Shown one piece after another: positions 32,976 to 39,889 of a stretch of 64,000 bases of DNA. A program made the translations under genes and the position numbers. Source of the DNA: a virus. The stretch is taken from positions 1-64,000 of the IMG/VR virus record IMGVR_UViG_3300025917_000016; one strand, 5' to 3'. The notes beneath the pieces are model-generated. The model was not told where the DNA came from and did not search any database. It saw nothing but the letters and a program-made list of their open reading frames with translations. Each line of letters begins with the position of its first letter. Position 1 is the first letter of the stretch.

Positions 32976-34163
32976 TCAGGCCAGGAGATGCGAATGCTTC
33001 ACGGCGAACTGCTGCCATTCACGCGTGCTGGTGAACTCGCGGCTGTATGCGAGGGCGTCCTTGTGGAACAGGATCTGCCATTCCGGGTCCATGCGGTCGA
33101 TGTACTTCTTCAGGCGCGGATAGATGTCCTTCGTATTGGCGCGCGCCAGCGAACCGATGATGCCGAACTTGGCCGAGATGTTCGTCGGGACCGCCGTACC
33201 GTCCGGATCAAGCTTCACCTGCTCGACACTCGGTAAGTCCTGCCACATGCCCAGGTACGCCACGTACTCGGATGCCTCGGCCGCGCCGACGGTGCCCTGC
33301 ATCATGGCCAGGCGCACTGCCGGATCGAGACCGGCGTTCGTGAGCTGGCCGCAGAACACCCAGGACCGCGGATTCGGCGACACGCGGCGCGACGGGTCGA
33401 ACTTGTGCAGCAGGTCCGACTTGAAGCGGATGAACGACAGCAGCTCGACCGGCACCTCGTCCGCATGCTCCAGCGCCCATGCGCACCAGTCGTCAGCGCT
33501 CGGCATCATGTCGATGTGGACGAGGCGCAGGGCCAGTGCGGCCGGCATGCGCTGCGCGTTCGAGCGGTCGGTCTCACGGTTGCCGGCGCCCAGCATGGCC
33601 CAGCCGTCCGGCAGCGTGTAACCGCCGACCTTGCGGGTCAGCAGCAGCTGGTACGCAGCGGCCTGCACCATCGGCGGCGCCTGATTCAGCTCGTCCAGGA
33701 ACAGGATGCCCTGCGAGTCGTTCGGCACGCGGCGCACTTCGACCGTCTCGGTCGGCTTGACCTTGGACTTGTACAGCGTGCCGTCTTCGTAGAAGAAATC
33801 GCCGTCTTCACCCTTGGACAGCTCGGTGCCGGTCTTGTCGGTGTAGACCGTCACTTCCTTCTCGATCATCATGTGCGGCAGGAAGTCGGCCGGCAGCCAC
33901 TCCATGTGGCCGTGGTCGACGTTCGGCACCGGGAAGCCCTTGATGTCGGTCGGGTCCATCAGGTTCAGGCGGACGTCGCGCAGCTCCATGCCGCGCTTCT
34001 TGGCGATGTCGGCGACCAGATCCGACTTGCCAATCCCAGGCGGGCCCCAGACAAAGCCGGGGCGTTTCAGTTCGACCAGCGTTTCGAGGGCCGAACGAAC
34101 CTGGCTCGGGCTGAGGTGGGCGGCGGTGATGCCGGCTGCTGCGGGCGTGGTGTCTTGGAACAT
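32976..34163 (-). CDS. MoxR-like AAA+ ATPase
   Basis: Walker A is GPPGIGKS (40-47), Walker B GILFLDELN (D157, E158), and the sensor region is MLGAGNRETD. Residues 105-145 form an inserted beta-rich arm typical of some phage MoxR proteins. MoxR ATPases work with VWA-domain partners as chaperone-like remodelling machines; such a partner lies downstream at 28392-29528, and DUF3150 lies between. The 395-residue protein begins this gene group. Confidence 0.9.
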   Translation of the reverse strand: MFQDTTPAAAGITAAHLSPSQVRSALETLVELKRPGFVWGPPGIGKSDLVADIAKKRGMELRDVRLNLMDPTDIKGFPVPNVDHGHMEWLPADFLPHMMIEKEVTVYTDKTGTELSKGEDGDFFYEDGTLYKSKVKPTETVEVRRVPNDSQGILFLDELNQAPPMVQAAAYQLLLTRKVGGYTLPDGWAMLGAGNRETDRSNAQRMPAALALRLVHIDMMPSADDWCAWALEHADEVPVELLSFIRFKSDLLHKFDPSRRVSPNPRSWVFCGQLTNAGLDPAVRLAMMQGTVGAAEASEYVAYLGMWQDLPSVEQVKLDPDGTAVPTNISAKFGIIGSLARANTKDIYPRLKKYIDRMDPEWQILFHKDALAYSREFTSTREWQQFAVKHSHLLA

Positions 34164-34198
34164 GAAGGTTCTCCTTGGATGATAAGGATGGTTGAAAT

Positions 34199-34507
34199 TT
34201 ATGCGATGCTCTGCTCGTACAACATGGCTAAGCCGAGCTTCAGTTCGTTGCGCATGTTGTGCGGGTATAGACCGATCTCAGCATGACCCGGCTTGACGCC
34301 GCGCCAGTCGAGTGGCGCTTTCGATACGAGGCCAGTGATCGAGTTGATCCAGCCCTCGTCGGTCCACTTCCGGCGGAACACATGCCCGCCGCCGGTACGG
34401 GCTTCGTACTCGCCCGGTATCGTGGGCAAGACGTCCGGCGCAAACCAGTCGGTGCGCGGGAGATTGTCGGCCTCGGCTTTCGAGGCGCGCTGAATGACAG
34501 GTGACAT
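34199..34507 (-). CDS. hypothetical protein (102 aa)
   Basis: A Trp- and Pro-rich protein with RTDWFAPDVLPTIPGEYEA near residues 18-36. This resembles the short 'W......P...GEYE.R' pattern of many small phage proteins. Its AGGAG site lies directly next to a 10-bp hairpin. No function known. Confidence 0.6.
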   Translation of the reverse strand: MSPVIQRASKAEADNLPRTDWFAPDVLPTIPGEYEARTGGGHVFRRKWTDEGWINSITGLVSKAPLDWRGVKPGHAEIGLYPHNMRNELKLGLAMLYEQSIA

Positions 34508-34518
34508 GGGATACTCCT

Positions 34519-34543
34519 GGCCGGCACGGTCCTCGTGCCGGCC
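34519..34543 (-). promoter_or_regulatory. strong hairpin abutting a ribosome binding site
   Basis: A perfect 10-bp stem GGCCGGCACG / CGTGCCGGCC with a 5-base loop sits between two genes. On the minus strand it ends directly before AGGAG of the next gene. There is no T-run, so it looks more like an RNA-processing or translation-control site than a terminator. Confidence 0.5.
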
Positions 34544-34552
34544 GAAAGAAGG

Positions 34553-35095
34553 TCAGGAAGAACGGCGGTCGTACACCGGGCGGATTTCGATATGCTTCGC
34601 TTCTTTGCGCACATCGATGCCCATCATGCCGTTGACCAGGACGACCATCGGATCATTGAGGAAGTCCGAATATGCCTTCTCGACTTCCTTGCGATCGATG
34701 CGGAACGACTGCACGATCGGCTTACCCTGGTGGAAGGCCATGAAGCCGATTTCGTGGAAGATGGGCTTCGTGCCCTGGAGCGGTTCGGTCTTCAACGCGT
34801 CGGTCATACGCTCGGCGTTGAATGCACCGGCACCGTACAATCCGGCGGTCTGCTCTGCCGGTGCCGCAGCCTTCTTCTGCGCCTCCTCGTACTTCGCGCG
34901 GCATGCCGAGCAGGTCTCGCGATGCGCGGCCGCTTCCTTTTTGGCCGCAGCGCGTATCTGTGCTTCGACTTCGTCGAACTGCTCCTCGAAGCTGCGGCTC
35001 GGGTCCAGCTCCAGGTCGACGACCTTGACATTGCCAGTGGACAGACCGGACAGCAGGGCGGCGAGGATGGTAGCGGGGTTTTTCGAATCGCTCAT
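34553..35095 (-). CDS. hypothetical protein with CxxC motif (180 aa)
   Basis: The N half is helical and charged with SRSFEEQFDEVEAQIRAAAKK and a single CSAC pair. The C half is mixed alpha/beta with a hydrophobic patch (MVVLVNGMMGID). No family recognised. It is separated from the next gene by the hairpin at 34519. Confidence 0.6.
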   Translation of the reverse strand: MSDSKNPATILAALLSGLSTGNVKVVDLELDPSRSFEEQFDEVEAQIRAAAKKEAAAHRETCSACRAKYEEAQKKAAAPAEQTAGLYGAGAFNAERMTDALKTEPLQGTKPIFHEIGFMAFHQGKPIVQSFRIDRKEVEKAYSDFLNDPMVVLVNGMMGIDVRKEAKHIEIRPVYDRRSS

Positions 35096-35109
35096 ATTTG
35101 TCTTTCCAT

Positions 35110-35379
35110 TCAGGGTTGTGCGCTGAGCGCGTTGATGAAGCTGTAAATGATAGCCGAAGTGCCGGCGGCAACGATCAGCTTGGCGACTAGTGGGCGCATG
35201 GATCGTCGCGCTCTTTTATCGGTAGCGCCCATGCCGAACAGCCAACGATCCCGGTGCCCGCGTGACCAGTGTTCCTGCAGCGGCTGGCCGAAGTAAGGAT
35301 TGAGTGCGCCGGGCGGCGCCCGTCGGCCTTCACGGTACGCGCGACGCCGGGCGAGGTGTGAAGCGGGTTCGATCTTCAT
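35110..35379 (-). CDS. Rmf/CrpP-like small protein with membrane helix (89 aa)
   Basis: The first half carries ARRRAYREGRRAPPGALNPY, then W..GHRDRW, the spacing found in ribosome modulation factor and CrpP-like proteins (A..G..A..G...NPY....W..G). The last 22 residues form a hydrophobic helix. Rmf binds ribosomes; the membrane helix is not part of the normal family. The role here is unknown. Confidence 0.55.
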   Translation of the reverse strand: MKIEPASHLARRRAYREGRRAPPGALNPYFGQPLQEHWSRGHRDRWLFGMGATDKRARRSMRPLVAKLIVAAGTSAIIYSFINALSAQP

Positions 35380-35406
35380 GCCGGCACCTGTTGTTTCGGC
35401 GCCGGT

Positions 35407-35835
35407 TCAGGCTCTGTTTTCTTCGGCGGCGCCGATGGATTCGGGATTTTCAGGCGAATGCTCTCGTCCATGTTCCTTCTTTCTTTCGTTGTGATAGTGA
35501 CGGTCGTACAACCGCTTGCGCACCGTAACCAGCTCGTCGATACTCTGCTGCGTCCGGCCGCGTTCTTCGTCGAGTTCTTTCATCCGCTGCTGGTACGCGC
35601 GCGTTATGTCGCGCTGCTCCTGCTCCAGCTGCATCTGTCGCGCGCGGTGGTATTCCAGGTGCAGCTGGACGACACGAAGTTCGTCGTCCACCTGATCGGG
35701 CGTGAGCCTGCCCTGTGCCAGTTCACGTTTCAAGTGGCGCATTGTAATGGCCGGAGTGCGTGGGCTGGCCAGACGAAGTTCCATGAACACCGGAATCTCG
35801 TATCCCATGTCGGTATGCTTGGGCATAGACTTCAT
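35407..35835 (-). CDS. coiled-coil protein, start uncertain (up to 142 aa)
   Basis: A charged helical protein from about residue 32 on (MRHLKRELAQGRLTPDQVDD, then Gln/Glu/Arg-rich heptads). The first ATG at 35835 would overlap the upstream gene by 113 bases. The ATG at 35742 gives an overlap of 20 bases and fits the helical body better. Neither has a strong ribosome site. No function recognised. Confidence 0.55.
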   Translation of the reverse strand: MKSMPKHTDMGYEIPVFMELRLASPRTPAITMRHLKRELAQGRLTPDQVDDELRVVQLHLEYHRARQMQLEQEQRDITRAYQQRMKELDEERGRTQQSIDELVTVRKRLYDRHYHNERKKEHGREHSPENPESIGAAEENRA

Positions 35836-36211
35836 TCAGAAGTTGGTGCAATGCCACGGCCGGCTTCTCGCCGCCGCGGACGGACTTGCGGGATAGATGC
35901 GTCATCACGAAAAAACGTGTGACGAACCATTTGATCTGGCGCTCGTTCATCATGCCTGGCCCGGCCACCAGCTTCGTCTCGGCCTCGGCATAGATCATGT
36001 TGCGGGCGATGTGCTGCCCGACCATCTCAATAAGCTTGTCGAACGCTGTCACTCTGTTCCGGTGCTGGCTCTCATGCTCGTGGCACTCGGCCTGGATACC
36101 AGTCGGTACGTGCAAGATACGCACGCCGCGATACGACGACCACATCCAGCGGCTGGTCTGACCTGGCGCCCGGTACGTACTGATGACGAGGTCCTGCGGC
36201 TTCAAATCCAT
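35723..36211 (-). CDS. peptide chain release factor-like (RF-1 domain) protein
   Basis: Residues 8-60 follow the RF-1 domain pattern: VISTYRAPGQTSRW, then RILHVPTGIQAEC and ESQHRNRVTAF. In release factors the corresponding loop is GGQ, whose Gln places water at the peptidyl-tRNA ester; here it reads PGQ (P16-G17-Q18). The codon-recognition domain is absent, as in ArfB/YaeJ-type rescue proteins. It may act on ribosomes, but the altered loop makes hydrolysis uncertain. The C half is helical and unrecognised. Confidence 0.7.
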   Translation of the reverse strand: MDLKPQDLVISTYRAPGQTSRWMWSSYRGVRILHVPTGIQAECHEHESQHRNRVTAFDKLIEMVGQHIARNMIYAEAETKLVAGPGMMNERQIKWFVTRFFVMTHLSRKSVRGGEKPAVALHQLLNEVYAQAYRHGIRDSGVHGTSSGQPTHSGHYNAPLET

Positions 36212-36234
36212 TTGTCTGTCTCTCCTTCCCTGCG

Positions 36235-36259
36235 AAAAAAGCCGCCCGAAGGCGGCTTT
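36235..36259 (-). terminator. intrinsic terminator
   Basis: On the minus strand, AAAGCCGCC / GGCGGCTTT with loop of four bases ends in a run of six T. It lies just after the SGNH hydrolase gene and separates it from the release-factor-like gene. Confidence 0.9.
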
Positions 36260-36283
36260 AGATAATACCGTGAATGACCTGCA

Positions 36284-37585
36284 TCATCGCCAGAGAGCTT
36301 TCAGACGATCCGCCATCAGTCGCTGGCCTGCCACATTCGCATGGACATGGTCGCCGCTGTCGTAGATGGCCTTGAGTGCGCCCGTACCGCCCGAGTAGTC
36401 AGTGATGAGTGTATCGACATCGATCAGGTTGACCAGCCCTGCAGTAGCCCACGCCTTGATCTGGGCAATGCATTTCAGGCGGCCAGCTTCCTGCGTCGGC
36501 GAGTAGCCGTTGACACCATAGCCGGTCGACATCCACACCTGCACGCCCGCGGTGCGCAGCTTCTGCAGGTAGGCCGTGTCCCGCGCAATCAGCGTGTCGG
36601 CGCCGTTGATATTGCCGCCGAAGCCGTTCTGGCTCCATCCCTGGAAGTAGATGTCCGTCGGTGCGAAGCTGGCGGTCATCATATAGTCCAGCAGCAGCAA
36701 GTACTCGGTATGGCTGTGTCCGGAACCGGCCAGGTTCGTCACGGAGATCGGCGCAGTCTGCGTCGACAGCTCGCGCAGCGCGACAGCTACCCAGCTGGTG
36801 ACGTAGTCGTTGTACGCGCTCTCGGTCGTGCTGTCGCCGACCAGGACGACCGAGCGCGCCGGCACTGCATATTGGAACTCCAGCCAGGCATACATCTGGA
36901 AGCCACCCGTGGTCGAGACTGATGCCGGCAAGTTGGTCAAGGTCGTCACGCCATCGTTGGCAGTACTGTTAGTGATGAACTCCCGATACGCAGCCGCGCC
37001 GCGGTTGGCGTAATAGGCCGTCAGGTTGCTGCCAAACTGGGTGAACACGCCGCTGGCGTCGGTCTGTGCCAGCCGGAGCAACGCTGCGGGACGTCCGCCG
37101 ACGACGTCGGCGCGTGGCAGCGACACGCATGGCATCCAGTCAGAGACCATGTAGGACGCGCTGTTGCTGGCGGCAGGGGCCAGGACGCCGGTCTTGGTCG
37201 CCGCGCCGCCGTCCCACGTTACCGCGCGCCAGCCGTAATCCGTCGTCGCCAGGGCGTTGTAAAACGTGCCGTTCGCCTTGGGCACGCAGGCGTTGTTGAC
37301 CGTGTCGTTCGCCATCGTCTCGGTCGGCGCCACCACGGCCTTGAATACCGGTACCGTGCCGCTGTTGTTCTTGACACCGACCCAGACCCGCACGGCCGTG
37401 AACGGCGCCTCCGCCTCGAACTTGTAGCTGTTCGTCTTAACGCCCGAGGCGCCCGTCACGAACTGCGAGTTGCCGAACGAGCGCTGGCCGCCGGATAGGT
37501 TGGCGACGCGACTCGTGTAACCGGTGAGAGCGGTCTGGGATGCGCCTGCCAGCTCGCCTGGCGCTTTCAGTCCTGCGGCCTTCAT
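36284..37585 (-). CDS. SGNH/GDSL hydrolase, virion-type (433 aa)
   Basis: The start at 37585 overlaps the upstream stop. Residues 1-240 are beta-rich. The hydrolase domain follows: GDST with nucleophile S252, a block with GSGHS, and GDHVHAN with D412 and H415 as catalytic dyad partners. Such enzymes deacetylate or cleave esters in surface polysaccharide and usually sit on virions. Finding it in the early strand block is unusual. The preceding promoter-like sequence and following terminator suggest its own transcription unit. Confidence 0.75.
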   Translation of the reverse strand: MKAAGLKAPGELAGASQTALTGYTSRVANLSGGQRSFGNSQFVTGASGVKTNSYKFEAEAPFTAVRVWVGVKNNSGTVPVFKAVVAPTETMANDTVNNACVPKANGTFYNALATTDYGWRAVTWDGGAATKTGVLAPAASNSASYMVSDWMPCVSLPRADVVGGRPAALLRLAQTDASGVFTQFGSNLTAYYANRGAAAYREFITNSTANDGVTTLTNLPASVSTTGGFQMYAWLEFQYAVPARSVVLVGDSTTESAYNDYVTSWVAVALRELSTQTAPISVTNLAGSGHSHTEYLLLLDYMMTASFAPTDIYFQGWSQNGFGGNINGADTLIARDTAYLQKLRTAGVQVWMSTGYGVNGYSPTQEAGRLKCIAQIKAWATAGLVNLIDVDTLITDYSGGTGALKAIYDSGDHVHANVAGQRLMADRLKALWR

Positions 37586-37860
37586 TTCGCAGTCCCCATG
37601 ATGGCCGACACGGTACCGGACGCGATACTCGTTACATTGGCACGAACGTACTGCCACGGGTCGACGTCGACGTAGCCGCCGGACGCGGTGATGCCGGTCT
37701 GGATCTTGATGGCGTTGACGCCGTCGTTCGACACCTCGATATCGACGGTCGCCGTACCGGTAATGACGACCTGGATGGTGCGGGACTGGGCCGGGTTGAT
37801 GTTGACCCAGTTGCCGGGGCCGGTGACGCCCTGGTTCTGCATAAGCGTAGTGGTTGCCAT
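37582..37860 (-). CDS. virion-type beta protein (92 aa)
   Basis: The ATG at 37860 has AGGAGG upstream. The sequence GPGNWVNINPAQSRTIQVVI, then TATVDIEVSNDG and WQYVRANV, is a beta-sandwich pattern seen in small decoration or tail-associated proteins. It is coupled by ATGA to the SGNH hydrolase gene, and the pair forms a small cassette. Confidence 0.65.
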   Translation of the reverse strand: MATTTLMQNQGVTGPGNWVNINPAQSRTIQVVITGTATVDIEVSNDGVNAIKIQTGITASGGYVDVDPWQYVRANVTSIASGTVSAIMGTAK

Positions 37861-37890
37861 GACTTCCTCCTTGTGAAATACCTGCAGGAA

Positions 37891-37896
37891 ATTATA
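37891..37896 (-). promoter_or_regulatory. promoter -10-like TATAAT before the SGNH cassette
   Basis: A perfect TATAAT lies 30 bases upstream of the start at 37860, in a short gap. A perfect TTGACA exists at 37926-37931, but the spacing of 29 is too long for a normal sigma-70 promoter. I therefore mark only the -10-like site, as a weak candidate. Confidence 0.3.
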
Positions 37897-37927
37897 TAAC
37901 GGCAACTACCGGGCTCAGCAGAATTTG

Positions 37928-38293
37928 TCAATACCGTGACCTCGGCGCGACTGGATCACTGGTTTGGTGCGTCCGTTCGATGGAATCGACAGGCTCAGTA
38001 GGATCGATAGGCTCGGCGGGCTGCTCCTCGACGGGCTGCTCCGACGCGATCGCTGCCTTCTCCAGCGCGTCGAGGAACTGGTACACCTCGCGGCCGACAC
38101 GGACATCGATGCGCAGCGCGTAATTGCCCATGGCCGGCAGGCTGCTCGGCGCCGGGATCGTATCGATTGTCAGGATCACGCCGAACTCGGCGGCACGCTG
38201 GACCAGCTGTGCGGCGGCGTCGTGCACCTTGGTCAAGCGCTCCTCCATCTGACGCTGCACGTCTTCGTACATTTCACGCTGGCGGGTTGTCAT
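37928..38293 (-). CDS. hypothetical protein with acidic Pro-rich tail (121 aa)
   Basis: A helical N half (MYEDVQRQMEERLTKVHDAA) and a beta-helix middle are followed by a tail rich in Glu and Pro (QPVEEQPAEPIDPTEPVD). It overlaps the upstream gene by 20 bases. No function recognised. Confidence 0.55.
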   Translation of the reverse strand: MTTRQREMYEDVQRQMEERLTKVHDAAAQLVQRAAEFGVILTIDTIPAPSSLPAMGNYALRIDVRVGREVYQFLDALEKAAIASEQPVEEQPAEPIDPTEPVDSIERTHQTSDPVAPRSRY

Positions 38294-38573
38294 CTTTGTT
38301 CTCTGGTTTGGGTTCGTGTTCCTGCAGATACATGCTGGCCACGGCGAGCATGGCGCGGGCCTGGCGCACATTCTGCGGCAAGTGGATCGTGTCGCGGTTC
38401 GCCGTGATCGAGGCGACGAACACGTCGAGTTCGTTCTTCGCGGCGGCCAGCTCCTGCTCGAGCACGACCATGTCGTCCGGATAGCCGGCGCCCTTCCAGG
38501 ACTCGGCCACCGCCGCTGCGCAGTAAGCCGCGATGAGCTGCGACAGGCGCTGGCTCTTTTCGTAAGTGATCAT
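38274..38573 (-). CDS. hypothetical helical protein, paralogue of its neighbour (99 aa)
   Basis: Starts at ATGA over the previous stop. The first 55 residues (MITYEKSQRLSQLI, later LEQELAAAKNELDVFV) align with the 65-residue gene upstream (MITIEQATQLHDLI, later LNERVRAARTALAVFI). This implies tandem duplication. The C-terminal part is extra. Function unknown. Confidence 0.55.
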   Translation of the reverse strand: MITYEKSQRLSQLIAAYCAAAVAESWKGAGYPDDMVVLEQELAAAKNELDVFVASITANRDTIHLPQNVRQARAMLAVASMYLQEHEPKPENKDDNPPA

Positions 38574-38767
38574 GGTGCATCCTGTGTGGTGCGATGAATA
38601 AAGACTGCCAGCGCGGTGCGTGCAGCGCGTACGCGCTCGTTCAGATCGGCGACTTCGACCTGCGAGTAGGCGCCCTTGAAGATGCGCTCCTGCTCGGCTT
38701 CGCGTTCGACTTCGACGCACTTGTTGATGAGGTCGTGCAGCTGGGTCGCCTGTTCGATGGTGATCAT
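38570..38767 (-). CDS. hypothetical helical protein, paralogue of its neighbour (65 aa)
   Basis: A compact helical protein that aligns over nearly its full length with the N half of the following gene. It overlaps both neighbours by four bases. Function unknown. Confidence 0.55.
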   Translation of the reverse strand: MITIEQATQLHDLINKCVEVEREAEQERIFKGAYSQVEVADLNERVRAARTALAVFIHRTTQDAP

Positions 38768-39018
38768 GACGGCTGCCTCTCACCGTTCTCGAACGCCTCG
38801 CGGCCGTCAAAGCTGTTATGGACCCAGACGTTCGGCATTTCAGGATCGTCGTTGTCCGGGCTACAGGTGCAGTTCTCGTCCACGTGGTCGTGCGTGTCGC
38901 CGATTGGAATGAGGTGGATACCCAGACGACCGCAGTCGACGAACGTCCAGCCATACATGCCGCGCTTGCGCATTTCTTCCTGGTCGAGAGATTCTTCAGG
39001 TTCGGTATGCTCAATCAT
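38764..39018 (-). CDS. hypothetical acidic protein (84 aa)
   Basis: The ATG at 39018 overlaps the previous stop. The protein is acidic, with HVDENCTCSPDNDDPEMPN and WVHNSFDGREAFE, a pattern seen in small phage proteins of unknown role. There are three Cys in total. Confidence 0.55.
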   Translation of the reverse strand: MIEHTEPEESLDQEEMRKRGMYGWTFVDCGRLGIHLIPIGDTHDHVDENCTCSPDNDDPEMPNVWVHNSFDGREAFENGERQPS

Positions 39019-39362
39019 TCCTTTTTCTCCCGGTCGATCTCGGCCCACACTTCCGCGCGCAATGCAACGAGGTCATCGTCGTACGGGCCGTCGATGACGC
39101 AGGCAGCCAGTTCGCTCCAGTCGGGCTGGCGCATCGCTGCATGGACGTGGGGCGCCACGGCGGCATTGCCGCCCGCCATCGCGATCTTCATCAGCGCGCG
39201 GATGCGGCCGCGTAGGTGCGGCGGGATGGGCTTCTGGTCGCGTATGCGGTTCGCCCAGGCTTCGCCATACTGCCCGACGTTCCAGTGGTACTGGCACTTG
39301 CCGGCGCCCTGGACCAGACCTGGTATTCCGGGTGCACCGCAAATAGTGCATAGGTTATCCAT
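39015..39362 (-). CDS. zinc-binding hypothetical protein (115 aa)
   Basis: The N terminus CTICGAPG followed by CQYHWN gives a C-x2-C...C-x2-H type zinc site. Helices follow, with PPHLRGRIRALMKIA in the middle. This N-terminal pattern is common in small phage proteins. Function unknown. Confidence 0.6.
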   Translation of the reverse strand: MDNLCTICGAPGIPGLVQGAGKCQYHWNVGQYGEAWANRIRDQKPIPPHLRGRIRALMKIAMAGGNAAVAPHVHAAMRQPDWSELAACVIDGPYDDDLVALRAEVWAEIDREKKE

Positions 39363-39371
39363 CTCGTCCTC

Positions 39372-39674
39372 CTATCTATATGGTGTATCGCTTGGCGCCG
39401 GCAGGTTGTAGTGCAGCTCGTCCCAGTAGAACGACATGGGCGTGTCGCCGCGCGGGAAGTCATGTATTCGTGTGTTGTGCCGCACGATTGCCACACCGAT
39501 GACTTCCTTCGACGGTCCATCGCCATACCGGCTGCTCATGCCAATCCGGCCCAGCGTGTCCGTGATGATCTGGCCGATACGGCTGATACTGACGCAGTGC
39601 TCGGCGGCCAGGACCGCGTGGGTCTTGCCAGCTGCCGCGTCGAGCGTGATCTGGGCTGCGCGGCGGTTGATCAT
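39372..39674 (-). CDS. helix-turn-helix protein (100 aa)
   Basis: The N half (ITLDAAAGKTHAVLAAEHCVSISRIGQII) has the pattern of a sigma-region-4/HTH domain (hydrophobic helix, G-x-T, A-x-x-x-x-V-S-x-x-R-I). It may bind DNA and regulate phage or host transcription. The C half is Pro/Tyr-rich and unrecognised. Confidence 0.6.
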   Translation of the reverse strand: MINRRAAQITLDAAAGKTHAVLAAEHCVSISRIGQIITDTLGRIGMSSRYGDGPSKEVIGVAIVRHNTRIHDFPRGDTPMSFYWDELHYNLPAPSDTPYR

Positions 39675-39889
39675 TCCTTCCTCGCTTCCTGGGCCTTCGT
39701 GATCTGCACGCGGTCGTAGATGATTCGTGCTTCGAGCAGGACGAAGACCAGGCTCACGAGCGCCACGATTGCGTAGTCTCCGAAGAAATGGTAAGACAAC
39801 TTAACTGCACCGAACAGGCTGGCCAGGAAGACGCAGACGAGGAATAGGCTGCCCAGTTCGGATGCGATAACCTTCAGGATGAGTTTCAT
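39671..39889 (-). CDS. small two-helix membrane protein (72 aa)
   Basis: Two hydrophobic helices (about residues 10-33 and 38-58) and a basic tail. It is coupled to the primase gene stop upstream and to the HTH gene downstream. Function unknown. Confidence 0.6.
   Translation of the reverse strand: MKLILKVIASELGSLFLVCVFLASLFGAVKLSYHFFGDYAIVALVSLVFVLLEARIIYDRVQITKAQEARKE

Noticed and set aside
37891-37931. Perfect TTGACA and TATAAT upstream of the SGNH cassette
   Set aside because: The spacing is 29 bases, far from the usual 16-18, so they do not form one sigma-70 promoter; only the -10-like site is kept as a weak candidate.
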